From: an uncultured Bacteroidales bacterium
GTDB taxonomy: Bacteria > Bacteroidota > Bacteroidia > Bacteroidales > UBA4417
Direction: 5' to 3'
DNA length: 34,696 nt
Assembly (NCBI GenBank): GCA_903879715.1
Contig: CAIRMR010000084.1
Location: forward strand, 1-34,696
The position numbers and the translations under genes are program-made. Numbering within the stretch: position 1 is the first letter of the stretch; each line of letters begins with the position of its first letter. Of the stretch, positions 1 to 7,838 are shown piece by piece. The notes under the pieces are model-generated. The model ran no database searches, was not told where the DNA came from, and saw only the letters and a program-made list of their open reading frames with translations.

Positions 1-382
1 TTTATTATAATAATGGCAAATAAATATATAAAATATTATACATTATGTGTTGGTTTCAATACAATAGTCTAAATTTCTAATACATCTGCGATTGTTCAGA
101 TTTGGTGAACATGATATTTTATTGATTTATTAACCTTAGAAATGAGTAAAACCCTGCAATTTATAGCAGCCACTTTAGTTGCTTTAAATTTTTACCGAAA
201 AGGTTCGCTAAGTAACCGCAATGAGCCAAAAGAGCCGCAAAGAATCTTTTTTTTGTTTTTTGCTTACCTCTGCGCAATCTCAGCGCACTTTGCGGTTAGA
301 AAAGAATAAAAATTTCATTTTTCCTAAAACCTTTGGATTTCAAATCCAAAGCTGTTAAGTTGAATCTTATTTCAAGGATAAT
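1..382. other. Intergenic, AT-rich, with inverted repeats
   Basis: No gene is supported here. The stretch lies downstream of the minus-strand dehydratase operon. At about 199-245 and 267-300 there are two degenerate arms built on CTTTGCGG-like words in opposite orientation (AGCCGCAAAGAATC on the left, CACTTTGCGGTTAG on the right), separated by a T-rich spacer. Similar words occur as dispersed intergenic repeats in Bacteroidota; that comparison is from memory. Confidence 0.5.
331..351 (-). terminator. Possible terminator of the asparaginase-RidA-dehydratase operon
   Basis: A 21-base near-perfect palindrome (CTTTGGATTT, one central C, AAATCCAAAG) lies about 30 bases beyond the dehydratase stop codon. 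Read on the minus strand it is followed by GGTTTTAGG, a weak T-tract. It could act as a terminator or an mRNA-stabilising hairpin. The one-base centre means the apical pairs must open to make a real loop. Confidence 0.4.
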
Positions 383-1318
383 CTAAAAAGGTAATTTATG
401 TAGATCGACATTTCCGCCAGAAATAATAATACCTATATTTTTGTTGCTAAATAAATGGCTTTCCTTTATCACCGATGCCAATGCAACTGCACTTGAAGGT
501 TCTACAACAATTTTCAAGCGCTCCCATAATAATCGCATTGCACTTATAATCTCCTCTTCTGTTACGCATATAATCCGGTCGACATGCTTTTGGATAATAG
601 GGAAATTTATATCTCCTAGTTCGGTTTTAAGTCCATCTGCGATAGTATTTGTAGAGATGTTTGACTCTATAACTCCACTTTGCAATGACCTATATGCGTC
701 ATCAGCCTCACATGGTTCTGCTCCAATTACTTTACAATTATTACCGAAATATAAAGCCGATAAAGCGGTTCCGGCTATCAATCCACCTCCACCAACAGGT
801 ACGAACAAATATTCTAAATCAGGTTGTTTTTCCAGAAACTCTTTACATGCTGTTCCTTGTCCTAGAATAACATCAATATTGTTTGAAGGATGGATAAAAG
901 TTGCTCCTTCTTTTTGCTGAATTTCTTCGGCAGAAGTTTCTCTTGCTTTAAGTGTAGGTTCACATTCTAAAATATCTGCCCCATATCCTCTAACTGCATC
1001 TTTCTTGCTTTGGGTTGAATTGGACGGCATGACAATAAAAGCTTTAACACCAATACTTTGGGCTGCAAGGGATAATGCTTGTGCAAAATTACCTGACGAA
1101 TGTGTTACCACACCTTTCTTTTTTTGTGCATCTGTTAATTGTAGTATTGCATTAGTAGCTCCTCTCATTTTAAAAGCTCCCATTTTCTGAAAGTTTTCAC
1201 ATTTAAACAGGAGATTTGCACCTACAATTTTATTGATATATTTTGAGCTAAGTATTGCTGTATCATGAATATATGGTTTAATTCTCTGATGGGCTAGAAT
1301 AAGGTCTTCCTTTTCCAT
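383..1318 (-). CDS. PLP-dependent dehydratase of the serine racemase / threonine dehydratase family
   Basis: This 311-residue fold-type II PLP enzyme eliminates water and ammonia from a hydroxy-amino acid, or racemises it. The Schiff-base lysine is in GAFKMRGA (about residues 48-55), the phosphate loop is VGGGGLIAG (about 175), and a divalent-metal site like that of eukaryotic serine racemase is suggested by AEPCEADDAYRS (about 200). The substrate loop reads SSGNF, where the family usually has SSGNH, so His is replaced by Phe. The length matches single-domain members that lack the regulatory ACT domain. It is the last gene of a compact operon after asparaginase and RidA, 12 bases from RidA. 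RidA proteins hydrolyse the reactive enamine/imine products of such dehydratases. Serine, threonine and 3-hydroxyaspartate are all possible substrates; given the asparaginase, I favour a hydroxyaspartate-type substrate as inference only. Confidence 0.85.
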   Translation of the reverse strand: MEKEDLILAHQRIKPYIHDTAILSSKYINKIVGANLLFKCENFQKMGAFKMRGATNAILQLTDAQKKKGVVTHSSGNFAQALSLAAQSIGVKAFIVMPSNSTQSKKDAVRGYGADILECEPTLKARETSAEEIQQKEGATFIHPSNNIDVILGQGTACKEFLEKQPDLEYLFVPVGGGGLIAGTALSALYFGNNCKVIGAEPCEADDAYRSLQSGVIESNISTNTIADGLKTELGDINFPIIQKHVDRIICVTEEEIISAMRLLWERLKIVVEPSSAVALASVIKESHLFSNKNIGIIISGGNVDLHKLPF

Positions 1319-1330
1319 TATTTTACGAGT

Positions 1331-1702
1331 TTATGAAATGGCTGTTACTTCAATTTCGATAAGGCATCCGAAATGTAATTCTCGTGTAGGAATTATACAT
1401 CTGACCGGCTTGTGGCTTTCAAAAAATAAACTATAACGTTCATTTACCCTATCCCACAACTCGATACTTGGAACATAAACACGAACTTGTAAAACTTTGT
1501 TTTTAGAACTACCAACTTCATTTAATATTAATTCTATATTATTAAGTACCAAATCAGCTTGTTCTTCAATCGATTCCGGGATATTTCCAGTTATCGGGTC
1601 GATGGGTAATTGTCCAGATAAATACAAAATTCCATTATGTTCAATGCACTGTGCGTAATGCCCATTACTCTGAGGTATTTTGGGGCTAGATCTAATTTCC
1701 AT
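1331..1702 (-). CDS. RidA family enamine/imine deaminase
   Basis: This 123-residue protein has the YjgF/YER057c/UK114 (RidA) fold length and signatures: GILYLSGQLPIDP near residue 25, the EQADLVLNNIELIL helix, and the C-terminal PVRCIIPTRELHFGCLIEIEV with the conserved arginine (about residue 100) that binds the carboxylate of the imine. Family members are homotrimers that hydrolyse 2-aminoacrylate and related enamines/imines to keto acids plus ammonia. It begins one base after the asparaginase stop codon and ends 12 bases before the dehydratase start. Translation is therefore probably coupled, and its job is probably to clear the intermediate released by the neighbouring PLP dehydratase. The residues after the arginine differ from the common RidA consensus, so it may belong to a less studied Rid subgroup. 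Confidence 0.85.
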   Translation of the reverse strand: MEIRSSPKIPQSNGHYAQCIEHNGILYLSGQLPIDPITGNIPESIEEQADLVLNNIELILNEVGSSKNKVLQVRVYVPSIELWDRVNERYSLFFESHKPVRCIIPTRELHFGCLIEIEVTAIS

Positions 1703-1703
1703 A

Positions 1704-2189
1704 TCAAAAATATTTTCCTGTGTTTAAATTCCTTTTTATTTCAGAGTTCTTTTTCACGATACCATGCATAGCAATAAAAACTCCTTTTTTCATCAAGTTA
1801 GCAGTAGCTATAGCGCAACCTAAATTTATTGGTGCTTCAGAGTTACTAAACCTTTCCGGACGCATAGAGCCAGTAATGATAATCAATTTATCTTTAATAC
1901 GTTTTCTAAGATAGGCAGCTGTTTCCAACATTGTATCTGTTCCGTGTGTAATAATAAATTTACGTTCTTCATGATTCTGGATTAAATAAAACAGGTTCGC
2001 CCTATCTTCCTCAGTAATCTCAAGGCTGTCTTTCTGACAAGATGTAAGCACTTCATATTCAAATGAAGGATTCAGTTTTTCTAAAATCCTGTGTGTTGCA
2101 GGCTCTCCAAATTCAAATGCCCACCCTTTGGTTGTGTGAGGATAATCTTTATCAATTGTCCCCCCTGTTTGAATGAATACTATCTTCAT
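1704..2189 (-). CDS. Short single-domain asparaginase-like protein
   Basis: From the ATG at 2189 the product is 161 residues and starts directly with the asparaginase core: FIQTGGTIDKDY (first catalytic threonine motif, about residue 12) and ITHGTDTMLETA (second motif, about residue 80). Type I/II asparaginases are about 330 residues with two domains. This protein ends at about the end of the N-terminal domain and has no C-terminal domain. Short asparaginase-domain proteins of this size exist as a family, so it need not be truncated. An upstream in-frame start at 2270 would add 27 residues but overlaps the predicted -7 box (2260-2267), so 2189 is preferred. It is the first gene of the operon. 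The likely reaction is amide hydrolysis of asparagine or a derivative; the true substrate is unknown. Confidence 0.8.
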   Translation of the reverse strand: MKIVFIQTGGTIDKDYPHTTKGWAFEFGEPATHRILEKLNPSFEYEVLTSCQKDSLEITEEDRANLFYLIQNHEERKFIITHGTDTMLETAAYLRKRIKDKLIIITGSMRPERFSNSEAPINLGCAIATANLMKKGVFIAMHGIVKKNSEIKRNLNTGKYF

Positions 2190-2259
2190 TTTTAATAAAT
2201 AACAAATGTCTACAAATAATTTTCTAAGCATTTTAAAATGCCTTTTAATAGCTATTTTG

Positions 2260-2267
2260 CAAATATA
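2260..2267 (-). promoter_or_regulatory. -7 box of the asparaginase operon promoter
   Basis: On the minus strand this reads TATATTTG, a full match to the Bacteroidota -7 consensus TAnnTTTG. The -33 zone, 19-20 bases upstream, falls inside the palindrome at 2275-2292. The predicted transcription start near 2253 gives a leader of about 60 bases to the ATG at 2189. Confidence 0.55.
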
Positions 2268-2274
2268 CATATTT

Positions 2275-2292
2275 TATCTTTATATAAAGATA
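2275..2292. promoter_or_regulatory. Palindromic operator, candidate MarR site
   Basis: TATCTTTATATAAAGATA is a perfect 18-bp palindrome between the divergent asparaginase operon and the marR-like gene. MarR dimers typically bind palindromes of 16-20 bp. Its centre lies about 17 bp from the -7 box on each strand (2260-2267 minus, 2301-2308 plus), so a bound dimer would cover both -33 zones and could repress both directions. Confidence 0.6.
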
Positions 2293-2300
2293 TTATTTTG

Positions 2301-2308
2301 TAGTTTTG
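2301..2308 (+). promoter_or_regulatory. -7 box of the marR-like gene promoter
   Basis: TAGTTTTG matches TAnnTTTG. It lies 27 bases before the ATG at 2336, giving a leader of about 20 bases. The -33 zone overlaps the 2275-2292 palindrome, which is consistent with autoregulation. Confidence 0.5.
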
Positions 2309-2335
2309 TTAATTAATGTTTAGAAATAACTTTTT

Positions 2336-2836
2336 ATGAAAGAAGGCTTGGACATAATAGATATATTAATTGCTGAATGGAAAAAAGAGAGGCCAGAACT
2401 TGATGCTGAAGCAATGCAAGTAGTTGGTCGTATTTTAAAACTTAGCAATATTCTTGAGAAAAGAACGAATAAAGCTCTTAAAAATAATAATATCTATTAT
2501 ACAGATTTAGATGTTTTAGCTACTATAAGGCGATCGGGAGCACCTTATGAATTATCTCCAAAACAATTGATGGAATCGGTTTTAATAACTTCAGGAGCAA
2601 TGACTGCCTTGTTGAATAGACTTATAAAATTAGATTTAATTTACCGCGCCCCAAATACACAAGATGGACGTGTAAAGTTGGCCGGATTAACAGAAAAAGG
2701 AATAAAAATTATTGATGAAGCAATAGTATTAAGATTTAAAGATGCTAAGTCGGCAGTAGAAGTTTTTAATAAAGAAGAGCATGATAATCTAGCGAATTTA
2801 CTAAAAAAACTATTAGTATCCTTAGAATCAGAATAA
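2336..2836 (+). CDS. MarR family transcriptional regulator
   Basis: This 166-residue winged-helix protein has the usual MarR layout: an N-terminal dimerisation helix, the DLDVLATIRRSGAPYELSPKQLMESVLITSGAMTALLNRLIKLDLIYRAPNTQDGRVKLAGLTEKGIKII core (about residues 57-130; recognition helix near SGAMTALLNRL, wing DGRVKLAGLTEKG), and a C-terminal helix that completes the dimer interface. It is slightly longer at the N terminus than the 140-150 residue average. It is divergently transcribed from the asparaginase-RidA-dehydratase operon over 146 bp containing a perfect palindrome. The simplest reading is a repressor of itself and the operon, relieved by an amino-acid-related ligand; the ligand cannot be inferred from sequence. 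Confidence 0.9.
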   Translation: MKEGLDIIDILIAEWKKERPELDAEAMQVVGRILKLSNILEKRTNKALKNNNIYYTDLDVLATIRRSGAPYELSPKQLMESVLITSGAMTALLNRLIKLDLIYRAPNTQDGRVKLAGLTEKGIKIIDEAIVLRFKDAKSAVEVFNKEEHDNLANLLKKLLVSLESE

Positions 2837-3437
2837 TTTATAGGTATGTAAACATTCAGTTCAGAAGTGCTTATCCTATCAAATTACAAATTCGCAATAA
2901 TTTCTTTTTACTGGAACAAAAGTCTAATCCCTTGGTAAATTTAAAGGGTAATTCCCATTCCGGGAAGCAGTAACGGAACCATATTTATAGTTAGGTTTAA
3001 GCCTGGAAGCAAATGGAGAGAAAGAAAGCAGTTCCGGAATTATTGGAGTTTGTATGTACGTAAGAACCTTGGTTTACCAGTTACCATCTAATTGTATAGT
3101 CTAAAGGATGCCAATATCACGAATATGTTAAGGCGGAATATTTATCCTTTGAAAGCATGAGATGAGGCCAGGCATTCACCCTTTGAGATAACTAATATGA
3201 ATACCCCCTCATGACAGGTTGGCTGCCAATCAGAAAATTAAGAATAATCAGGTTAAATTTAAAATCAAAGGCTGTAATTGTGGTATGCACCTGTATGGGA
3301 AATCATTGACACGAACCTATCACCCTTTACAAAACTTGCCAGCGAGAACAGAGTTTGCCAATTATGCTGAAATCTTCATGGCATTTGACCCCAAAAAACT
3401 GTCAGATTAAGTCGGAGCTAATTCACTTTAGGCCTTG
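2837..3437. other. Intergenic, no convincing gene
   Basis: Stops are frequent in all frames. The only ORF of note (3219-3410, plus; 63 codons containing GCNCGMHLYGKSLTRTYHP) matches no family I recognise and has no promoter. Short readable patches in shifting frames, such as WKQMERKKAVPELLEF near 3003-3052, suggest this may be decayed coding DNA, but I cannot identify it. Confidence 0.4.
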
Positions 3438-3640
3438 TACATAATGGGCTTATGGGCTTTCTACCAAGACCATAAGAGCACATTATGTAAAAGCAAGCTC
3501 CCGGTGGTGGAGTGCGTTTTTTTTCTGGCGTACCTCGGTGTATTTGCTTTTTTCTGCAAATACCATGACAGGAAAAAGCGCATGGAGCCAGCCGGCACAG
3601 ACTGCGAGCGAGGAGGTAATAATAAGAAATTACCAGCTTA
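3438..3640. other. Hairpin-rich, GC-richer segment, possible remnant or structured RNA
   Basis: Base composition is visibly richer in G and C than the flanks. Three hairpins follow one another: TACATAATG at 3438-3446 with CATTATGTA at 3481-3489 (the inner CTTATGG/CCATAAG arms extend it), GTATTTGC at 3540-3547 with GCAAATAC at 3556-3563, and GGTAAT at 3615-3620 with ATTACC at 3629-3634. ORFs exist on both strands here (3418-3645 minus, 3435-3692 plus) but have unusual composition and no recognisable domain. It may be a scar of an integrative element or a structured transcript. Confidence 0.4.
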
Positions 3641-3776
3641 TTCAACGAAAATGGTCAAAACAAAGTATTGTGTTAGACTTTTTTGTATTTAGATAGAAAT
3701 AAATGGGATTAATATTATAATGCCTAAATTGGGAAACTAGATTCAATCATCAAGAATGTACGAGTAATTTATAAAA

Positions 3777-4580
3777 CTATAGCAAACTATCCGGATCCAG
3801 ATTATCCTTCTCAATATCCTTAAAGTACCTGAAAGTTCCTACTTTTAGTTCATACGTTGCCACATCGTCGCAAACAATAATTCCTTTCGGATGCATTTGA
3901 AGTGCGCTGATGGTCCACATGTGGTTAACGCTTCCTTCAATGGCATGTTGCAAGGCCCGGGCTTTACTGAAACCATTCACGATAATCAATACTTCTTTGG
4001 CATCCATTACTGTTCCAACGCCTACAGTCAATGCCATTGGAGGCACTTTGGAGGTATCGTTATCAAAAAAACGTGAATTGGCAATAATTGTGTCGCGGGT
4101 AAGCGATTTGATCCGTGTTCTCGACTGAAGAGATGAACTTGGTTCGTTGAATGCAATATGCCCATCAGGACCAATGCCGCCGACGAAAAGATCAATTCCT
4201 CCCTGGTTTGCAATCTTTTCTTCATACTGAATACACTCTGCTTCCAGGTCAGGCGAATTCCCATTAAGAATATTGACATTCGCGGGCTTGATATCGATAT
4301 GGCTGAAAAAATTATTCCACATGAATGAGTGATAGCTCTGGGGATGTTCTTTTGGAAGCCCTATATACTCATCCATGTTAAAGGTTACAATATTCTTAAA
4401 CGATACTTTGCCACTTTTAGTAAGGGCAATAAGCTCTTTGTAAATTCCCAGGGGCGATGATCCTGTAGGTAGTCCTAAAACAAAGGGTTTGGGAGAATTG
4501 TGACGATTAATCTTTCGGGCTATATAGTATGCAGTCCACCGCGATGCGGAATCATAATCGGGTTCAATAATTAATCTCAT
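3777..4580 (-). CDS. nagB: Glucosamine-6-phosphate deaminase
   Basis: Converts glucosamine 6-phosphate to fructose 6-phosphate plus ammonia in the cytoplasm, the entry of amino sugars into glycolysis. Started at the ATG at 4580 the protein is 267 residues and co-linear with E. coli NagB (266) from its first residues (MRLII). Visible motifs are the phosphate loop [11 protein letters not shown] (about 35-45), [18 protein letters not shown] with the catalytic Asp70, [14 protein letters not shown] with Asp139, His141 and Glu146, [12 protein letters not shown] and [15 protein letters not shown], which contributes to the allosteric site in E. coli. The longer ORF from 4640 adds 20 residues unlike the family, so it is rejected. 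No other nag gene is adjacent. Its fructose 6-phosphate product links to the neighbouring transketolase and transaldolase. It is separated from transketolase by a strong terminator. Confidence 0.95.
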   Translation of the reverse strand: MRLIIEPDYDSASRWTAYYIARKINRHNSPKPFVLGLPTGSSPLGIYKELIALTKSGKVSFKNIVTFNMDEYIGLPKEHPQSYHSFMWNNFFSHIDIKPANVNILNGNSPDLEAECIQYEEKIANQGGIDLFVGGIGPDGHIAFNEPSSSLQSRTRIKSLTRDTIIANSRFFDNDTSKVPPMALTVGVGTVMDAKEVLIIVNGFSKARALQHAIEGSVNHMWTISALQMHPKGIIVCDDVATYELKVGTFRYFKDIEKDNLDPDSLL

Positions 4581-4697
4581 AATCTCAATCTGATTATTTT
4601 TAAACAAAGGAATTCTTACACTTTTGAAAAACCATTGCAAACTTACAAATAATAATTATTAAGTATAGGGAATTCAAAGATCCTGGTAAATAAATAT

Positions 4698-4748
4698 AAA
4701 AAAGCAATCACGTTTATAGCCCAATAGAATGGCTATAAACGTGATTGC
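4698..4748 (-). terminator. Strong intrinsic terminator of the transketolase gene
   Basis: A perfect 18-bp stem (GCAATCACGTTTATAGCC at 4704-4721 and its complement at 4731-4748) encloses a 9-base loop. On the minus strand it is followed directly by a TTTTTTATATTT tract, and it begins 17 bases after the transketolase stop codon at 4765. It isolates transketolase from nagB. Confidence 0.9.
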
Positions 4749-4764
4749 CTATACTTGTAAAAGC

Positions 4765-6810
4765 TTATTTGTATTCTGCCAACAGCTTATTAACCTGCTT
4801 AACAACATTTTGTGCCGTGAATCCAAATTTTTCATCCAGCACTTTCGCTGGTGCCGAATATCCAAAATGATCAAGTCCCCAGACCTTTCCTTTTTTGCCC
4901 ACCATTCCGGCAAGCGTCACTGGTAAACCAGCAGTAAGTCCGAATACCGGAAGATTATCAGGGAGGATATCATGCTGGTAAATTCTATCCTGCTGACGGA
5001 ATAATCCTTCTGAAATGACTGAAACTACTCTTACATTAAGATTTTTTTCAGATTTAAGCAAAGCTGCACCATCCAGCAGGGTTGAAACTTCTGAGCCGCT
5101 TGCAACCAGGATTACATCCGGTTTTGCATCGGAATCCTGTACAATGTAAGCACCTTTTTCAGCTTGTAACGCAGTTTTATATTGCGACAAACCATGTTGC
5201 GAAGGCAAATCTTTGATGTTTTGACGTGACAGAATAAGAGCAGTAGGAGTCGTAGTATTTTCCATTGCCATCTTATACGCAACAGAAGTTTCATATGCGT
5301 CAGCCGGCCGGAGTGCCAGCAAACTCATCTGGCCATGGTGGTTTTTTAATTGTTCAAGCAAACGGATCTGTGCTTCCTGTTCCACCGGTTGGTGGGTAGG
5401 ACCATCTTCACCAACGCGGAATGCATCATGTGTCCAGATATATTTTACAGGAAGTCCCATCAAAGCCGAAAGTCGAACGGCAGGTTTCATGTAATCGCTG
5501 AAAACAAAGAAGGTAGCGCAGGCAACCCAAACTCCGCCATGAAGCGCAATCCCGTTACATATGGCAGCCATAGTTAACTCGCTCACACCAGCCTGCAGGA
5601 AAGCACCGCTGAAATCACCTTTGGTAAATGCTTTTGAATATTTCAGGAAACCATCGGTTTTATCACTGTTCGACAAGTCGGCAGAAGAAACGATCATATT
5701 TTCAACATTCTGTGCCAGGTATCCCAGGATAGCGGCAGAAGCAGCGCGGGTTGCAATACCTTCTTTCTGAACAACGGATCCAAAATCCAGAACAGGAAGT
5801 TTTCCAGAAAGAAACAGCTGAAGTTTAGCGGCAAGTTCGGGATTTGATTTTTCCCATTCCTGCTGAGCTGATTTGCGTAAAGCAGCTTCTTTTACTTTTT
5901 CTGCTTTGGATTTATTATACAAGTCAGCAACTTCGGGGAATATTACGAAAGGATCAGCCGGATTTCCGCCCAGGTTTTCAATGCTTTTTTCGAAACTGGC
6001 GCCTGATTCACCCAATGGCATTCCATGTGTGGCACAATTCCGTTCAAAACTTGATCCATCCGCTTTTTGCGCGCCTTTGCCCATCACAGTCTTACCCATA
6101 ATAAGGGTGGGTTTGTCTTTTTCAGCGATGGCTTTTGTAAGAGAAGTACGAATCTGATCCGCGTCATTTCCATCAATTGTCATCACGTTCCAGCCCCAGG
6201 CTTCATATTTCATAGCGGTATTTTCGCAGGAAACGGCATTGGTTTCAGTAGAAAGCTGTATGTCATTGGAATCGTAAAACATCACCAGGTTATTCAATCC
6301 CAGGAAACCGGCAATACGTCCGGCAGCCTGTGAAATTTCTTCCTGAACTCCTCCATCCGAAATATAGGCAAAAGTTTTGTGTGCCATCCATTCGCCGAAA
6401 CGGGCACAAAGGAAACGCTCGGCAATTGCAGCTCCAACAGCCATGGTATGACCCTGGCCTAGCGGACCGGAAGTATTTTCAACTCCACGCTGTGGATCAA
6501 CTTCGGGATGCCCCGGAGTACAGCTTCCCCATTGCCGGAAATTCTTAAGATCATCGAGACTATAATTGCCTGAAAGAGCTAAAACTGAGTACAGCATGGG
6601 CGACATATGACCGGGATCGAGGAAAAAACGGTCACGCATATGCCAGTTCATGTTTGATGGATCGTACCTGAGAAACTCCGTGTACAGGATATTTATGAAA
6701 TCAGCGCCACCCATGGCTCCGCCCGGATGCCCTGATTTTGCTTTTTCAACCATTGCTGCCGAAAAAATCCGGATATTGTCAGCCGCTTTTGTAATTGTTT
6801 CGTTTGCCAT
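4765..6810 (-). CDS. tkt: Transketolase
   Basis: A thiamine-diphosphate enzyme that transfers two-carbon ketol units between ketose and aldose phosphates in the non-oxidative pentose phosphate pathway. The 681-residue length is full size. Motifs: GHPGGAMGGADF (about 27-38), SGPLGQGHTMAVGAAIAE (about 114-131), the ThDP/Mg loop YISDGGVQEEIS (about 150) with YDSNDIQLSTET, the catalytic glutamate of the pyrimidine domain in LQAGVSELTMAAICNGIALHGG (about 410), FRVGEDGPTHQPVEQ (about 470), and the C-terminal domain from about 540. The cofactor loop is DGGVQEE rather than the common GDGCLMEG, a substitution that preserves the acidic Mg ligand position. It lies downstream of the gntR-like gene on the same strand (106-base gap) and ends in a strong terminator. 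It probably supplies pentose-phosphate steps to the sugar island. Confidence 0.95.
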   Translation of the reverse strand: MANETITKAADNIRIFSAAMVEKAKSGHPGGAMGGADFINILYTEFLRYDPSNMNWHMRDRFFLDPGHMSPMLYSVLALSGNYSLDDLKNFRQWGSCTPGHPEVDPQRGVENTSGPLGQGHTMAVGAAIAERFLCARFGEWMAHKTFAYISDGGVQEEISQAAGRIAGFLGLNNLVMFYDSNDIQLSTETNAVSCENTAMKYEAWGWNVMTIDGNDADQIRTSLTKAIAEKDKPTLIMGKTVMGKGAQKADGSSFERNCATHGMPLGESGASFEKSIENLGGNPADPFVIFPEVADLYNKSKAEKVKEAALRKSAQQEWEKSNPELAAKLQLFLSGKLPVLDFGSVVQKEGIATRAASAAILGYLAQNVENMIVSSADLSNSDKTDGFLKYSKAFTKGDFSGAFLQAGVSELTMAAICNGIALHGGVWVACATFFVFSDYMKPAVRLSALMGLPVKYIWTHDAFRVGEDGPTHQPVEQEAQIRLLEQLKNHHGQMSLLALRPADAYETSVAYKMAMENTTTPTALILSRQNIKDLPSQHGLSQYKTALQAEKGAYIVQDSDAKPDVILVASGSEVSTLLDGAALLKSEKNLNVRVVSVISEGLFRQQDRIYQHDILPDNLPVFGLTAGLPVTLAGMVGKKGKVWGLDHFGYSAPAKVLDEKFGFTAQNVVKQVNKLLAEYK

Positions 6811-6916
6811 TGATGTTAAATTGATTAGTATGTTTGTTTGAATTGTTGCAAAAAATTATCTGCTGATTGTTAGTCCTAAGTATTAATGGTTTAAACTGTA
6901 TATTAATATGCTGTCA

Positions 6917-7636
6917 TCAAAATATTCCATAAACTGCCTGCTCTTCTGTATTGCAAAAAATAGATGAGTAAATGAAAAAACCTGGCTTGTTCGTATCGAA
7001 TTTACGTTCGAGGTGCAACACCGGATGACCCGATTTTACAGCCAGATGCTGCGCGATTGTTGCATTGGCCTCAACGGCCCTGATTTTCTGCTCTCCTCCT
7101 TTAATCTCAACCTGGTATGCATTTCGAAGAACATCGAAAAGAGAATTATTTTCAAAGGAGCGTGAAGTAAAACGAGGCACATTGATGTTTGGAATAAAAT
7201 TGATATCGTAAAATATCGGCTTATCGTTATAATACCGGATCCTCTCCATATGAATGCATCCTGAATTGAGTTCGGTTTCAGAGAGTTTGAACATAAACGG
7301 ATCATCCCAGGGTTTCACAAAGGGTTTAACCAAAAGCTCCGAACGCAGGTTTTTCCCTCCGAGTGCTGAAGTTGTTCCGGCTATTGAGAGAATTCCAATT
7401 CCTTTTGGCAACTTCTGAACAATACTTCCCTTTCCCTGGTGCTTCCCTATAAAACCTTCATTTACCAGCGCATCTAGCGCATGCCTGACTGTCGGGCGGG
7501 TTAGCCCATGGATTGCGCAAAGTTCATTTTCCGATGGAAGTAAATCATCTTCGGTAAATACACCATCAATAATCTGCTTGCGGAGCATTTCATAAAGTCT
7601 CCTGTAATGCGGCAATTTCGGAGCTGGCAGAGTCAT
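6917..7636 (-). CDS. GntR family regulator, HutC subfamily (HTH plus UTRA)
   Basis: This 239-residue regulator has an N-terminal winged helix (about residues 8-75: YRRLYEMLRKQIIDGVF, LLPSENELCAIHGLTRPTVRHALDALVNEGFI, KHQGKGSIV) and a C-terminal UTRA ligand-binding domain (about 95-237, with HMERIRYYNDKPIFYDINFIP and PVLHLERKFDTNKPGFFIYSSIF). HutC-type members usually sense a phosphorylated sugar or related small molecule. It diverges from the E2/E1 genes. A perfect TTGTATATACAA-containing palindrome overlaps the -33 elements of both directions, so it probably represses itself (perhaps with tkt downstream) and the E2-E1 operon. The natural effector is unknown; a sugar phosphate of this island is the obvious candidate. 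Confidence 0.9.
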   Translation of the reverse strand: MTLPAPKLPHYRRLYEMLRKQIIDGVFTEDDLLPSENELCAIHGLTRPTVRHALDALVNEGFIGKHQGKGSIVQKLPKGIGILSIAGTTSALGGKNLRSELLVKPFVKPWDDPFMFKLSETELNSGCIHMERIRYYNDKPIFYDINFIPNINVPRFTSRSFENNSLFDVLRNAYQVEIKGGEQKIRAVEANATIAQHLAVKSGHPVLHLERKFDTNKPGFFIYSSIFCNTEEQAVYGIF

Positions 7637-7674
7637 AGTTTGAGGGCTAAATAATTATTTTTTGAATTATTTTA

Positions 7675-7705
7675 CAAAATTAATCATAATTACTTGTATA
7701 TACAA
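7675..7705 (-). promoter_or_regulatory. Promoter of the gntR-like gene
   Basis: On the minus strand TTG (7703-7705) is followed after exactly 20 bases by TAATTTTG (7675-7682), a full match to the Bacteroidota TTG/TAnnTTTG promoter. Its -33 TTG is inside the palindrome at 7692-7707. Confidence 0.65.
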
Positions 7706-7707
7706 GT
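7692..7707. promoter_or_regulatory. Perfect palindromic operator for the HutC-type GntR regulator
   Basis: ACTTGTATATACAAGT is a perfect 16-bp palindrome. Its core TTGTATATACAA is the operator form I recall for TreR-like members of the same HutC subfamily. It sits between gntR and the E2 gene and covers the -33 TTG of both divergent promoters. I found only half-sites elsewhere (near 4753, 7793, 24205 and 24263), not a second full copy. Confidence 0.75.
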
Positions 7708-7723
7708 TTAATGTTTAATTTTA
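7694..7723 (+). promoter_or_regulatory. Candidate promoter of the E2-E1 operon
   Basis: TTG at 7694-7696, a 19-base spacer, then TAATTTTA at 7716-7723, which matches TAnnTTTG in all but the last base. The predicted start near 7731 gives a leader of about 108 bases that contains GATGCG (7773-7778) and CGCATC (7802-7807), a possible hairpin. Confidence 0.5.
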
Positions 7724-7838
7724 CGGAAATTTTTAATGTAATGATATTCCGATACTTCCAAGCTTTTAATTTGATGCGGATTTATCTTATGTTTACAAGT
7801 TCGCATCATTTTTGTAATCCAATTTAATCTCTAAACAC

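Noticed and set aside
3219-3410. 63-codon plus-strand ORF
   Set aside because: No recognisable family, no promoter and no start context. Possibly decayed coding DNA, but not supportable as a gene.
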